A stretch of DNA of 64,000 nucleotides from Actinopolymorpha singaporensis (GCF_900104745.1 NZ_LT629732.1:3211981-3275980), one strand, 5' to 3'. Shown: positions 53,845 through 63,639, counted from the stretch's first letter. Numbers and translations are program-made. Notes: generated from the sequence alone by a model not told the origin.

Positions 53845-53868
53845 CCGCGGGCCGCTGTCCGCCCGCGG
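53845..53868 (+). terminator. Hairpin after smpB
   Basis: CCGCGGGC (53845-53852) pairs with GCCCGCGG (53861-53868) around an eight-base loop directly behind the smpB stop. It probably ends the ftsEX-smpB transcript and faces the convergent quinone oxidoreductase gene. Confidence 0.65.
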
Positions 53869-53889
53869 CCCCCGACCGGCCGGCCGCCG

Positions 53890-54855
53890 TCAGCGGGGGA
53901 GGATCAGCAGCTTTCCGGTGGTCCGGCGGCCCTGCAGGTCCTCGTGCGCCCGGTCGGCCTCCGCCAGCGAGTAGCGTCCACCGATCCGTACGTCCAGCCG
54001 GCCCGCGCCGATCCAGCCGAACAGCTCCTCGGCGCGGTCGACGAGCTCTGCGCGGTCCCGCGTGTAGTGCGCCAGACTCGGCCTGGTCAGGAACAGCCCA
54101 CCCTTGGCGTTCAGCGTCTGCGGGTCGAAGGGCGGCACCGGCCCGCTGGCCGCGCCGTACAACACCATCAGCCCGCGCACCCGCAGCGCGTCCAGGCCGC
54201 GTTCGAACGTCGCCTTGCCCACCCCGTCATAGACGACAGGGAAGCCCTCGCCGTCGGTCAGCTCACGGGCCCGGTCGGCGAAGTTCTCGTAGGTGGTGAC
54301 CTCGTCCGCGCCGGCGCCGCGGGCGAGGTCGGCCTTCTCCTCCGTGGACGTGGTGGCGAGGACGCGTCCGCCCCGCAGCTTGACGATCTGGGTGAGCAGC
54401 AGCCCGACCCCGCCCGCGGCGGCGTGCACGAGCGTCCAGTCGTCCTTGCCGACTGGAAAGGTGGAGGTGGCGAGGTAGTGCGCCGTCAGCCCCTGCAGCA
54501 TCGTCGCCGCGGCCACCTCGTCCGAGACGGCGTCCGGGACGGGGACGACCTCGGCCACCGGGACGCACACCTGCTCGGCGTAGGAACCCGGCGCCTCCTT
54601 CCAGGCCACCCGGTCGCCCACCGCCACGTGCGTCACACCGGGGCCGAGCCGGGCGACGGTGCCGGCGCCCTCGCTCCCGGCCACGAACGGCGTGGTCATG
54701 GGGTAGGCGCCCGAGCGCCGGTAGATGTCGATGAAGTTGACGCCGGCGGCGGCAACGTCGACGAGCACCTCACCCGGCCCGGGCTCGGGGGTCGGGAGGT
54801 CGGCCACCTCGAGAACTTCCGGTCCGCCGGTTCGGGTCACCTGCACTGCTCGCAC
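53890..54855 (-). CDS. Quinone oxidoreductase (zinc-free MDR family)
   Basis: This protein of about 321 residues is a medium-chain dehydrogenase/reductase of the QOR type: NFIDIYRRSGAYP, the NADPH loop HAAAGGVGLLLTQIVKLRGG (about 145-165) and YDGVGKATFERGLDAL. It lacks the structural-zinc cysteines of alcohol dehydrogenases. It should reduce quinones with NADPH. GTG 54855 is preferred because AGGAAGG precedes it at normal distance; GTG 54864 is also in frame. It converges on smpB. Confidence 0.9.
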   Translation of the reverse strand: MRAVQVTRTGGPEVLEVADLPTPEPGPGEVLVDVAAAGVNFIDIYRRSGAYPMTTPFVAGSEGAGTVARLGPGVTHVAVGDRVAWKEAPGSYAEQVCVPVAEVVPVPDAVSDEVAAATMLQGLTAHYLATSTFPVGKDDWTLVHAAAGGVGLLLTQIVKLRGGRVLATTSTEEKADLARGAGADEVTTYENFADRARELTDGEGFPVVYDGVGKATFERGLDALRVRGLMVLYGAASGPVPPFDPQTLNAKGGLFLTRPSLAHYTRDRAELVDRAEELFGWIGAGRLDVRIGGRYSLAEADRAHEDLQGRRTTGKLLILPR

Positions 54856-55060
54856 CCGGGACACCCCTTCCTGGTCCTCCTGGTCCTCGCCCGGTCGTCC
54901 AGGCCCGGCTTCCAACCTATGGATGCTGCGCGAATCCGCAAACCGGACATCTGTTGAGTACGCCGGCGCGCCCGGTTTGGGCCCACGTACTCAGGCGGCC
55001 TGGCGCGGCCCGGGTGCAGGGTGGTTCCTACAAGGCTTCCGACGAAGACGGAGGACGCCG

Positions 55061-56041
55061 ATGCGGGATGTGGTCCTGGCGGCGGTGGTGTGCGGCGGCG
55101 CCGTCCTCTGCGTGCCGTACCTTCGGACGGTGCTGGCGGACGCGGTCCGCACCGGCAGGTGGTCGCCCGGAATCAGCCAGGAGTGGCTGCAGGTCGTCGT
55201 GGTGCCCGTCGCCTGCGCAGCCGCCGCCACCCTCGTGCTGTGGACGCTGAGGGCGGACCGACCGGTGCTCGCCCCTCTCGTGGCCGGCACGGCCGTGCTG
55301 GTCGTGCACGTCGCCCTGGCACGTACGTTCTTCCTCGTGGCCGACGCGGTCGGACTGACGCCGACGCTCGCGCCGGCCGTCCTCGCGGCCCTCGTCGCCG
55401 GCTGGGCGGGCTGGGCGGGCGCTCCGGGCCGTGCGTGGCCGCCCCGCGTCGCCGGCCTGATAGTGCTGACCGGGCTGGCGGTGCTGGCGGTGGTCGAGCA
55501 CGTGTTCGCCGAACGCCTGGACGTCGCGGTGAAGCGGCAGGAGATACGCGCCACCGGTTTGCGCCCGCTGCTCGTGGAAGACCCGTCCTGGCGGTTGGAC
55601 TACGTCTACGTCGCACCCGACGGCCGGTCGATCAGCGTGGGGTACGACAACGCGGCCGCCGACAACTCGCTCTCGGTCGAGTTGACCCCGCTCGACCACG
55701 CACCCGAGCGGGACCTCGCACCCGCCCAGGCGGAGCGGCAACTCGTCCTCGCCGGCGTGGTGCGGCCCGTCCTGCGGCGGCTCGGCGGGCGCACCTCGCC
55801 GCGCTACCTGACCAGAGTGGGCAGCCAGTGGGTACGCCTGGAGTTCGACCACGGCGAGGTCAACGAGGAGGAGGCCGCGCGCCTGGTGGCCGGGATGCGG
55901 GCGGTCGACCCCGGCGAACTCGCCGACCGCGACGCCGGTGCGGCGACCTGGTGGCGGGCGGTCCGCGACGCGGCCGGCGACGACGAGCCCACCGGCCGGT
56001 GGTTGCCCGGATCTCGGCGGCGCGGACGGGTCGTCGGCTGA
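55061..56041 (+). CDS. Membrane protein of unknown function
   Basis: This 326-residue protein has about five N-terminal membrane helices (roughly 4-25, 38-58, 64-88, 95-120 and 128-148) followed by a soluble domain (about 150-326). That domain contains VYVAPDGRSISVGYDNAAADNSLSVELTPLDHAPERD and LTRVGSQWVRLEFDHGEVNEEEAARLVAGMRAVD. I do not recognise a family. ATG 55061 follows CGGAGGA. It is close to, and co-directional with, the acyl-CoA dehydrogenase-like gene (31 bp gap). Confidence 0.7.
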   Translation: MRDVVLAAVVCGGAVLCVPYLRTVLADAVRTGRWSPGISQEWLQVVVVPVACAAAATLVLWTLRADRPVLAPLVAGTAVLVVHVALARTFFLVADAVGLTPTLAPAVLAALVAGWAGWAGAPGRAWPPRVAGLIVLTGLAVLAVVEHVFAERLDVAVKRQEIRATGLRPLLVEDPSWRLDYVYVAPDGRSISVGYDNAAADNSLSVELTPLDHAPERDLAPAQAERQLVLAGVVRPVLRRLGGRTSPRYLTRVGSQWVRLEFDHGEVNEEEAARLVAGMRAVDPGELADRDAGAATWWRAVRDAAGDDEPTGRWLPGSRRRGRVVG

Positions 56042-56072
56042 CCGGACCGGCGGTTGATGGCAGGATCGCGGC

Positions 56073-57242
56073 GTGACCGCCGACGCCACGACAGGCTCGC
56101 CTCTGCTGCGGGCCGCCCACGAACTCGCTGCCGACCTGCTCGCCCCGAACGCCGCCGAGGTCGACAACACCACGGTGCCGCGCTCGCACCTGGACGCGCT
56201 GGGACGGGCAGGCCTGCTCGGCCTGGCCGCGCCGGTCGCAGCCGGCGGAAGTGCGGCTCCGCCCCGCCTGCAGCGCCGGATCCAGGAGGTGCTGGCCGGT
56301 GCCGACGCGGCGACCTGGTTCGTCGGCGCCCAGCACCACGGCCCCGTCCGGTTGCTCGCCGACAGCGACGTGCCGGCGCGGGCCGAGTTGTTGCCCCGGC
56401 TGGCCCGCGGCGAACTCGTGGCGGGTACGGCGTTCGCGCACCTGCGCCGCTGGCCGGACCGGCCGGTGGAGGCCGAGCGCGTCGCCGGCGGCTGGCGGTT
56501 CAGCGGTGTCGCGCCGTGGTACACCGGCTGGGAGCTCAACGACGTCTTCTCTCTCGGCGGCGCGACCGCGGACGGCGAGGTGGTGTTCGGCATCGTGCCC
56601 GCACGGCCGGCGGACGGGCTGGTCGCCTCCGAGCCGCTGCGGCTGGCGGCGATGACCGCGACGCGGACGGTGCGACTGCGGTTCACCGGGCTCTTCGTAC
56701 CCGACTCGCACGTCGTGGCACGGGTTCCGGTCGACCGCTGGCTGCACACCGACCGGCGCAACACCGTGATGCCCAACCCGGCCGCCTTCGGACTGGTCGA
56801 GACCGCCGTCCGCCGGCTTCGCGAGGTCGCCGAGCAGACCGGGCTGACTCCGGCCGCCCAGGCCGCGGACCGGTTCGCCGAGCGTCTGGACCAGTTGCGC
56901 GTTCGCACCGACCGGCTCTTCGACGACGTACCACCCGACGACCAGCACGACCTCCGGCTGGCCACCAGAGCCCAGGTCGGCACGTTGCTGATGGACGCGA
57001 CCACGGCGCTGGTCGTCGCCGGCGGCGGCAGGTCGATGACGCTGACCGACCCGGCCCAGCGGCTGGCCCGGGAGGCGGCGTTCCTGCTGGTGCAGGCGCA
57101 GACCCGGCCCGCGCGGGAGGAGCAGCTCCGGTACTGGGCCGACGGCGGGGCCGGCGCCCCAGCCGACGGCGGTAGCGACGGTCCGGCCGGCCATCTGGGC
57201 ACCGCCCCCACTGGCGCCGGTGATGTCGGTGGATCAACCTAA
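56073..57242 (+). CDS. Acyl-CoA dehydrogenase-family flavoprotein
   Basis: This 389-residue protein has the acyl-CoA dehydrogenase layout: an N-terminal helical domain (LDALGRAGLLGLAAPVAAGGS), a middle beta domain (LVAGTAFAHLRRWPDRPVEAERVAGGWRFSGVAPWYTGW) and a C-terminal helical domain ending LTDPAQRLAREAAFLLVQAQTRPAREEQL. The usual catalytic glutamate is not obvious, so it may be a monooxygenase-type or inactive paralogue. GTG 56073 is the start. It ends 33 bp before the GH31 gene. Confidence 0.75.
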   Translation: MTADATTGSPLLRAAHELAADLLAPNAAEVDNTTVPRSHLDALGRAGLLGLAAPVAAGGSAAPPRLQRRIQEVLAGADAATWFVGAQHHGPVRLLADSDVPARAELLPRLARGELVAGTAFAHLRRWPDRPVEAERVAGGWRFSGVAPWYTGWELNDVFSLGGATADGEVVFGIVPARPADGLVASEPLRLAAMTATRTVRLRFTGLFVPDSHVVARVPVDRWLHTDRRNTVMPNPAAFGLVETAVRRLREVAEQTGLTPAAQAADRFAERLDQLRVRTDRLFDDVPPDDQHDLRLATRAQVGTLLMDATTALVVAGGGRSMTLTDPAQRLAREAAFLLVQAQTRPAREEQLRYWADGGAGAPADGGSDGPAGHLGTAPTGAGDVGGST

Positions 57243-57275
57243 GCTGAAGGGTCCACTCGCGAGAACGGAGAGGAC

Positions 57276-59726
57276 ATGCGGCCGAGCAGGTCCCTGCCCG
57301 GGAACGATCCGGTCACCCCGCCGATGTTCGGCGGCTGGTTGCGGCACCTGCGCCCGCGTTCGCGCGAGAACGTCCTCGACCGTACGAAGGCCCTCGCCGG
57401 CGCGTTCCAGCTGATCGGCTGGCAGAACAGCCTGCGGGCGGTCCGCTACGCCGTCCAGCGGACGTGGCTCGACCGGCGGCTGGAGCGGCCGCCGCGCGCG
57501 CCGTCGCGCGTGCCGGGCCGGCTGACCGCCGCGGAGCAGGTCACCGGGGGAGCGCGGTTCACGTTCGCGCCGACCGGCGGGTCCTCGTCCGGCGACTCCG
57601 CGGCCGACCTCACTCTGGAGGTGCGGTGCCTCGCCGCCGGCGGCGTCTTCGTCGGCTGGGACGGTGCCGGCCCCACGCCGTCCTACGCGCTGGCCGGTTT
57701 CGAGGCCGGGCACGCCCCCGCCCCCGCCGGCGACACCACGCTCGCCCGGGAGGGTGACGACTGGACGGTCGGCACCGGCGCGCTGAGCGTCACCGTCCAT
57801 CCTTCCGGTGGCCTCACGTTCCGCTCCGGCGGCGACGGGCACGCTCCGCCGCTGCGCCACGACCTGCCGCCCCGCTGGGACGGCGTGTCCTGGACCCACC
57901 GCAGCACACTGGACAGTGACGCCGCTGTGCTCGGGCTCGGTGGCCGCAGCGCACCGCTCGACCGGCGCGGCGGCACCTACCGGTTGTGGAACTCCGACCC
58001 CGGTGGCACCTACGCCCTGGGCGACGACCCGTTGTCGCTGTCGATTCCTGCCTACCTCGTCGTCGCCGACGCCGGCACTCACGTCGCGTTCCACGACACC
58101 AGCTTCGACGGCACCGTCGAGGTGGGCGAGCAGGTCGTCACCCGCGTGACCGACGGCCCACTGCGCTACTACGTCTTCCCGGGCACTCCGGCGCGCGCCC
58201 TCGACGCCTACACCGCGCTCACCGGGCGACCGGCATTGCCGCCGCGCTGGGCACTCGGCTACCACCAGAGCCGCTGGGGGTACGGCAGCGAGTCCGCGGT
58301 CCGCCGGATCGTCGGCCAGTTCGCAGAGCGCGACCTGCCGCTGTCGGTGATCTGGCTGGACATCGACCACCTGGTCGACAACCGGCCGTTCAACGTCGAC
58401 CCGCGCCGTTACCCCGACCTCGCCACGCTCACGTCCGACCTGGCCGAGCGTGGCATCCACCTGGTGGCCATCGCCGACCCCGGCGTCGCCATGGACCGGC
58501 GCGACCCCGTGTTCGCCGGTGGGCTGGCGGCCGACGTGTTCTGCCGCGACGAGCGTGGCGGGCTGGCGACGGGGGTGGTGTGGCCGGGCACCACGGTCTT
58601 TCCCGACTTCACCGCCTCCCGGACCCGCGAGTGGTGGAGCCGGCTCTACCAGACCTACGTCAGCGCCGGGATCGCCGGCTTCTGGCACGACATGAACGAG
58701 CCGTCGTCGTTCGCGGCCTGGGGCGACGGGACGCTTCCGCTGTCGACCCGCCACGATCTCGACGGCCGCGGTGGCGACCACCGCGAGGCGCACAACGTCT
58801 ACGCGCTGCTGCTCAACCACGCCGGGTTCGACGGTGTCCGGCGGTTGCGACCGGACCGGCGCCCCTACCTTCTGTCGCGGTCCGGCTTCGCGGGCCTGCA
58901 GCGCTACGCCGGCACCTGGTCCGGCGACATCGGCACGGCTTGGGAGGGCCTGCGGATCAGTCTCAGTTTCACCCTCGGGCTGGGCTGTTCGGGAATGCCG
59001 TACTCCGGCCCCGACATCGGCGGCTTCGACGCGCACCCGTCGGCGGAGCTGTACGTCCGGTGGTTCCAGCTCGCGTCGTACCTCCCGTTCTTCCGGGTGC
59101 ACTGCGCCGCGTCCCTGCCGCACCGGGAGCCGTGGGCGTTCGGGCCGGAGGTCCTCGGACAGGTGCGGCCCGCGCTGACCGAGCGGTACACCCTGCTGCC
59201 GTACTGGTACACCCTTGCCTGGATCGCGCACCGCACCGGCACGCCCTACGCCCGGCCGATGTTCTGGGCGGACCCGGCCGACGCCGCACTGCGCTGGGAG
59301 GACGACCAGTTCCTGCTGGGCGACGCCCTGCTGGTGGCACCGGTGCTGGCCGAGGGCGTCCGCGAGCGGACCGTCCGGCTGCCCGCCGGGCGGTGGTACG
59401 ACCGGCGCACCGGGACCGCCCACGACGGGCCCGGGCACGTGACCGTCCCGGCACCGCTGGACTCGACGCCGGTGCTCGTCCGGGCGGGCGCGGTGCTTCC
59501 GGTGGAGCGGGCCGGCTCGATCGTGCTGGAGGTGTACCCACCCGGTGAAGACGAGGGTCCGGGCGGGGTGCTGTTCACCGACGCCGGCGACGGGTTCGCC
59601 GAGCCGGTGGAGGAGCGCTTCACGATCGGCCGCGGCGACGACGGACGGCTCGAGGTGCGCTACTCCGGTCCGGCCGGCTCGCTGCCCTACGACGTGGACT
59701 GGCGCGTGCCGCGCGACCGGGGATGA
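57276..59726 (+). CDS. Family 31 alpha-glycosidase
   Basis: This 816-residue enzyme has an N-terminal beta-sandwich (about 60-280), a (beta/alpha)8 catalytic domain (about 295-640) and C-terminal beta domains. The GH31 nucleophile is D472 in GFWHDMNEPSSFAAWG and the acid/base is D551 in YAGTWSGDIGTAWEG; SVIWLDIDHLVD and GMPYSGPDIGGF support it. It removes alpha-linked glucose or xylose from the non-reducing end. No signal peptide is seen, so it should act inside the cell. Its stop lies in a 23-bp tandem repeat. Confidence 0.93.
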   Translation: MRPSRSLPGNDPVTPPMFGGWLRHLRPRSRENVLDRTKALAGAFQLIGWQNSLRAVRYAVQRTWLDRRLERPPRAPSRVPGRLTAAEQVTGGARFTFAPTGGSSSGDSAADLTLEVRCLAAGGVFVGWDGAGPTPSYALAGFEAGHAPAPAGDTTLAREGDDWTVGTGALSVTVHPSGGLTFRSGGDGHAPPLRHDLPPRWDGVSWTHRSTLDSDAAVLGLGGRSAPLDRRGGTYRLWNSDPGGTYALGDDPLSLSIPAYLVVADAGTHVAFHDTSFDGTVEVGEQVVTRVTDGPLRYYVFPGTPARALDAYTALTGRPALPPRWALGYHQSRWGYGSESAVRRIVGQFAERDLPLSVIWLDIDHLVDNRPFNVDPRRYPDLATLTSDLAERGIHLVAIADPGVAMDRRDPVFAGGLAADVFCRDERGGLATGVVWPGTTVFPDFTASRTREWWSRLYQTYVSAGIAGFWHDMNEPSSFAAWGDGTLPLSTRHDLDGRGGDHREAHNVYALLLNHAGFDGVRRLRPDRRPYLLSRSGFAGLQRYAGTWSGDIGTAWEGLRISLSFTLGLGCSGMPYSGPDIGGFDAHPSAELYVRWFQLASYLPFFRVHCAASLPHREPWAFGPEVLGQVRPALTERYTLLPYWYTLAWIAHRTGTPYARPMFWADPADAALRWEDDQFLLGDALLVAPVLAEGVRERTVRLPAGRWYDRRTGTAHDGPGHVTVPAPLDSTPVLVRAGAVLPVERAGSIVLEVYPPGEDEGPGGVLFTDAGDGFAEPVEERFTIGRGDDGRLEVRYSGPAGSLPYDVDWRVPRDRG

Positions 59727-59781
59727 ACGCCGACCCGGACGGGCGATGAACGCCGACCCGGACGGGCGATGAACGCCGACC
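59722..59781 (+). repeat. 23-bp tandem repeat across the GH31 stop codon
   Basis: The unit GATGAACGCCGACCCGGACG plus GGC begins at 59722, 59745 and 59768; the third copy is partial. The GH31 stop TGA is at 59724-59726 in the first copy. It parallels the 13-bp repeat on the secA stop; both contain GATGAACG or TGAACG at the junction. Confidence 0.9.
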
Positions 59782-59840
59782 CGCGGTGAGCGGCGACCGG
59801 TCCGCCGGGTCAGAGCCGGAGGACCGGTCCGCGGCAAACG

Positions 59841-61061
59841 CTAGGAAAGCTGGCGGAGGCGGATGGTCTCCGGCATCTCCCGCAGCACCTGGGCCACCTT
59901 GTCCGCGGCCGGTGCGCCGATGTCGGTGATCACGTAGCCGACCTCACCGCGCGTACCGAGGAACTGCCCCTCGATGTTGACGCCGTGCTCGGCGAGGACG
60001 CCGTTGATGGTGGCGAGTACGCCCGGCGTGTTCACGTGCACGTGCGCGAGCCGGTGGGCGCCGACCCGCTCGGGCAGGGCGAGCTCCGGGAGGTTCACGC
60101 TCAGGGAGGTGTTGCCGTCGTCGGTGTAGTGGCGCAGCTTGGACGCCACGAACCGCCCGATGTCCTGCTGGGCCTCCTCGGTGGACCCGCCGACGTGCGG
60201 GGTGAGGATGACGTTGGACAGCCCGCGCAGCTCCGACTCGAACGGCTCACCGCGGCGCTTGGGCTCGCGCGGGAACACGTCGACGGCCGCGCCTGCGAGG
60301 TGGCCGGACTCGATGTGCCCCCGCAGCGCCTGGTGGTCGACGAGGAAGCCCCGGGAGAGGTTGAGGAAGATCGAGCCGGGACGCATCCGGGCGAACTCCG
60401 CCTCACCGAACATCCCGCTGTTGCCGGGCCGCCCGTCGACGTGCAGCGTCACGATGTCGACCGACTCCAGCAGCTCCTCGATCGAGGAGCAGCGGACCGC
60501 GTTGCCGAGGGCCAGCTTGTCGTTGATGTCGTAGAAGTACACCGACATGCCGAGTGTCTCGGCCAGCACCGACAGCTGGCTGCCGATGTTGCCGTACCCC
60601 ACGATGCCGAGCCGGCGGCCGCGCACCTCGTGGCTGCCGGCGGCCGACTTGTCCCAGATACCGGCGTGCATGTCCCGGCTCTTGTCGGTGAGGCGCCGGG
60701 TGAGCGCGATGATCTCGGCGATGGCGAGCTCGACGACGCTGCGGGTGTTGGAGAACGGCGCGTTGAACACCGCCACCCCCCGCCGGGTCGCCGCCGGCAG
60801 GTCGATCTGGTTGGTGCCGATGCAGAACGCGCCGACCGCGAGGAGGTTGCCGGCCCGGTCGAGCACCTTCTCGGTGAGCTGGGTGGTCGATCGGATGCCG
60901 AGCAGGTGTACGTCGCCGACGCGCTCGGCCAGCTCGTCCTCGCCGAGTGCGCCGTCGTGGGTCTCCACGTGGAAGCCGGCCGAGGAGAGCAGCCCGGTGG
61001 CGTCGGGGTGGATGTTCTCCAGCAGCAGGACGTTGATCTTGTCGTCTCCGGTGGGGGCCAT
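59841..61061 (-). CDS. serA: D-3-phosphoglycerate dehydrogenase
   Basis: This 406-residue enzyme is of the E. coli SerA length class: a D-2-hydroxyacid dehydrogenase core with FCIGTNQIDL, the NAD loop LGIVGYGNIGSQLSVLAE, the catalytic Arg/Glu/His block ending in ILTPHVGGST, and a C-terminal ACT domain (about 335-406; HVNTPGVLATINGVLAEHGVNIEGQF) that binds serine for feedback control. It makes 3-phosphohydroxypyruvate, the first step of serine synthesis. ATG 61061 is preferred over an in-frame start at 61109. Confidence 0.95.
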   Translation of the reverse strand: MAPTGDDKINVLLLENIHPDATGLLSSAGFHVETHDGALGEDELAERVGDVHLLGIRSTTQLTEKVLDRAGNLLAVGAFCIGTNQIDLPAATRRGVAVFNAPFSNTRSVVELAIAEIIALTRRLTDKSRDMHAGIWDKSAAGSHEVRGRRLGIVGYGNIGSQLSVLAETLGMSVYFYDINDKLALGNAVRCSSIEELLESVDIVTLHVDGRPGNSGMFGEAEFARMRPGSIFLNLSRGFLVDHQALRGHIESGHLAGAAVDVFPREPKRRGEPFESELRGLSNVILTPHVGGSTEEAQQDIGRFVASKLRHYTDDGNTSLSVNLPELALPERVGAHRLAHVHVNTPGVLATINGVLAEHGVNIEGQFLGTRGEVGYVITDIGAPAADKVAQVLREMPETIRLRQLS

Positions 61062-61165
61062 GGCAAAGATGGTGCCCCCTTCACCCGGAGCAGGCACACC
61101 CGGGTCCACGGTGCGGTACGCCCGGTGCCGGCGTGCGGCCGTCCCGGCGATCGGCTCCGCGACCG

Positions 61166-62575
61166 CTACGCACCACTTCCGGTAGCTACCCGCCGGTCAT
61201 GGTCGTCTGTTCCCTCGCCGAACTGGCCGGTGCGCTCGCCCTGGTCGTCGTCGGTCGCAGGGCCGGTCGCAGGGCCGGTCGCAGGGCCGGTCGCAGGGGC
61301 GGTCACCGGCCCGGTCGCCGGGTCGGCCGCCGGACGGTTCGGGATCCGGATGGACGCGGCGGCGGCCAGGAAGCAGAGGAGGCCGGCTCCGGTGAACGCG
61401 AGGGTGTAGCTGCCCAGGCCGTCGCGGACCAACCCGGCGGCGGTCGCGGCGATCGCCGCGCCGATCTGGTGGGAGGCGAAGACCCAGCCGAACACGATCG
61501 GTCCAGCGGTGCCGAAATGCGTACGGCACAAGGCGATCGTCGGCGGCACGGTCGCCACCCAGTCCAGCCCGTAGAACACGATGAAGATCAGGAGGCTCGG
61601 GTGCGGCTCGGCCGCGAGCAGTGACGGAAGCAGCAGCAGGGAGCCGCCGCGCAGCGCGTAGTACAAGCCGAGCAGCAGCGGGGCCGGAACCCGGTCGGTG
61701 AGCCAGCCGGAGGCGATCGTCCCCACCACGTCCAGCACACCCGCCAGGGCCAGGAGGGACGCGGCCACAGGTTCGGCCATGCCGTGGTCGTGCGCGGCGG
61801 GGATCAGGTGGATCTGGATCAGTCCGTTGGTCGACATGCCGCAGATCGCGAAGCCTACGGCGAGCAGCCAGAAGGGCTTCGTGCGAGCTGCCGCGGCCAG
61901 CGTGGCCAGGGCCCGGCCGGCGGCCGGGTGCTGGACCGGTTCGGCGGGTTCGTCACCCGTTGCGCCGTACGGTACGAGCCCGACGTCGCTCGGCCGGTCG
62001 CGCAGGAACACCACGACCAGCGGAATGACCGCCAGAGCGGCGATCGTCACCGTCCAGGAGGCGCTGCGCCAGCCGGAGCCGACGGCGAGAGTGGCGAGTA
62101 CGGGCAGGAACACCAGCCGCCCGGCCGCGCCCCCGGAGGTCAGAACACCGGTCACCAGGCCGCGGTGCCGGACGAACCACCGCCCGGTGATCGTTGCCAC
62201 GAAGCCCAGCGCCATCGCCCCGGTGCCCAGGCCGACGAGCACACCCCACAGCAGGACCAGCTGCCAGCTGGCGGTCATGAAGACCGTCAGCCCGCTGCCC
62301 ACCACGATCAGCCCGAGCGCGCAGACCAGGACCCGGCGGATCCCGAACCGCTCCATCAGTGCGGCAGCGAACGGCGCGGTCAGGCCGTAGAGGAGGAGGT
62401 TCACCGAGATCGCGAGCGAGATCGTGCTGCGCGACCAGCCGAACTCCTCCTGCAGGGGAGTGACGAGGACTCCCGGTGTGGCGCCGAATCCCGCGGCGGC
62501 GACCAGGGTGAGCATCGAGACGCCCGCGACCAGCCAGGCACGGTGGAGGCGGGGCGAGAGTGTGGACGTTCGCAC
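61166..62575 (-). CDS. MFS transporter with repeat-rich C-terminus
   Basis: This protein of about 469 residues has 12 membrane helices and the OFA/MCT-like signature GVLVTPLQEEFGWSRSTISLAISVNLLLYGL, with a second half starting TKPFWLLAVGFAICGMSTNGLIQIHLIPAAHDHG. It should move a small organic acid or similar solute with protons; the substrate is unknown. GTG 62575 is chosen over the longer frame to 62671. The last 45 residues are repeats of TGPA followed by an acidic tail, encoded by 12-bp DNA repeats. It diverges from the GlxA-type regulator. Confidence 0.88.
   Translation of the reverse strand: MRTSTLSPRLHRAWLVAGVSMLTLVAAAGFGATPGVLVTPLQEEFGWSRSTISLAISVNLLLYGLTAPFAAALMERFGIRRVLVCALGLIVVGSGLTVFMTASWQLVLLWGVLVGLGTGAMALGFVATITGRWFVRHRGLVTGVLTSGGAAGRLVFLPVLATLAVGSGWRSASWTVTIAALAVIPLVVVFLRDRPSDVGLVPYGATGDEPAEPVQHPAAGRALATLAAAARTKPFWLLAVGFAICGMSTNGLIQIHLIPAAHDHGMAEPVAASLLALAGVLDVVGTIASGWLTDRVPAPLLLGLYYALRGGSLLLLPSLLAAEPHPSLLIFIVFYGLDWVATVPPTIALCRTHFGTAGPIVFGWVFASHQIGAAIAATAAGLVRDGLGSYTLAFTGAGLLCFLAAAASIRIPNRPAADPATGPVTAPATGPATGPATGPATDDDQGERTGQFGEGTDDHDRRVATGSGA
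61253..61324 (-). repeat. 12-bp tandem repeat encoding TGPA units
   Basis: GGTCGCAGGGCC (plus strand) occurs at 61253, 61265 and 61277, with diverged copies at 61289, 61301 and 61313. On the coding strand the unit reads (A)TGPAT. Being a multiple of three, copy-number changes would keep the transporter frame. Confidence 0.88.
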
Positions 62576-62646
62576 GGAGACCAGTCTTCGGGCTGGAACG
62601 GGACCGAACGAGTGGCCTGAAGGCCAACATGTGCAAGGATCGGGCC

Positions 62647-63639
62647 ATGCCGTTTCGCGCCGTCGGATCACGGCACCGGATCGCGGTGCTGGCCCTGCCC
62701 GCCGTCGTGCCGTTCGACCTGGGCACGGCGACCCAGGTCTTCGGCTCCGCCCGCGACGGCGACGGGCGGCGGCACTACGTCGTCCGGGTCTGTACGCCCG
62801 ACGGAGCGGCGGTGCCGACGGCCTCCGGCTTCGACGTCACTCCCGAGCACGGCCCGGAGCTGCTGGCCGACGCGGACACCGTGGTGGTTCCCGGTGTGCA
62901 CGGCGGCTCGGCGATGACCGACGGGACGATCGACCCGCTGGTCGCCCAGGCCCTGCGGGAGGTGGTGGCGACCGGGCGGCGACTGGTGTCGATCTGCACA
63001 GGTGCGTTCGTGCTGGCCGCGGCGGGTGTGCTGGACGGGCGCCCGGCGACGACCCACTGGGCGCACGCCGAGCGGTTCCGTCAGCTGTATCCGAAGGTAC
63101 GGCTCGACCCGGACGTGTTGTTCGTCGACGACGGCCAGGTGCTCACCTCGGCGGGGGTGGGCGCCGGGCTCGACCTGTGCCTGCACATCATCCGACGCGA
63201 TCACGGTGCCGAGGTGGCCAACAGCGCGGCCCGCCGGTGTGTGGTGCCGCCCTGGCGTGACGGCGGTCAGTCGCAGTACATCGAACGCCCGGTTCCCTCC
63301 CCGGCCGGCACCACCACCGAACCCACCCGCCGGTGGATGCTGGAACACCTGGCCGACCCGCTCGACCTGCAGGCGCTGGCCGGGCACGCGCGGATGAGCG
63401 TACGGACGTTCACCCGGCGGTTCCGGGAGGAGACCGGCCTGAGCCCCGGCAGCTGGCTGGGACGGCAGCGCATCGAACACGCCCGGCACCTGCTGGAGTC
63501 CACCGACCTGCCGGTCGACGGGGTGGCCCGGGCGGCAGGGTTCGCGACCACCGCGTCGCTGCGCCAGCACCTGCACGCGGTCGTCGGCGTCTCGCCGCTC
63601 GCGTACCGGCGAACCTTCCGAGGCACGTCGACGTCCTGA
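62647..63639 (+). CDS. GlxA-type regulator (DJ-1/PfpI domain plus AraC helix-turn-helix)
   Basis: This 330-residue protein has an N-terminal DJ-1/PfpI-like domain (about 8-175) with VVVPGVHGG and the SICTGAFVLAAAGVLDGRPATTHW elbow including the usual cysteine. An AraC-type double helix-turn-helix follows (about 225-325; LAGHARMSVRTFTRRFREETGLSPGSWLGRQRIEHARHLLESTDLPVDGVARAAGFATTASLRQHL). It is a transcription regulator, probably sensing a small metabolite, and may control the divergent MFS gene. ATG 62647 is used; ATG 62629 is in frame. Confidence 0.9.
   Translation: MPFRAVGSRHRIAVLALPAVVPFDLGTATQVFGSARDGDGRRHYVVRVCTPDGAAVPTASGFDVTPEHGPELLADADTVVVPGVHGGSAMTDGTIDPLVAQALREVVATGRRLVSICTGAFVLAAAGVLDGRPATTHWAHAERFRQLYPKVRLDPDVLFVDDGQVLTSAGVGAGLDLCLHIIRRDHGAEVANSAARRCVVPPWRDGGQSQYIERPVPSPAGTTTEPTRRWMLEHLADPLDLQALAGHARMSVRTFTRRFREETGLSPGSWLGRQRIEHARHLLESTDLPVDGVARAAGFATTASLRQHLHAVVGVSPLAYRRTFRGTSTS

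Noticed and set aside
53845-53889. tmRNA (ssrA) gene expected behind smpB
   Set aside because: Only 45 bp separate smpB from the next gene, with just a hairpin; no tmRNA ends or tag-coding region seen here or in the gap 54856-55060.
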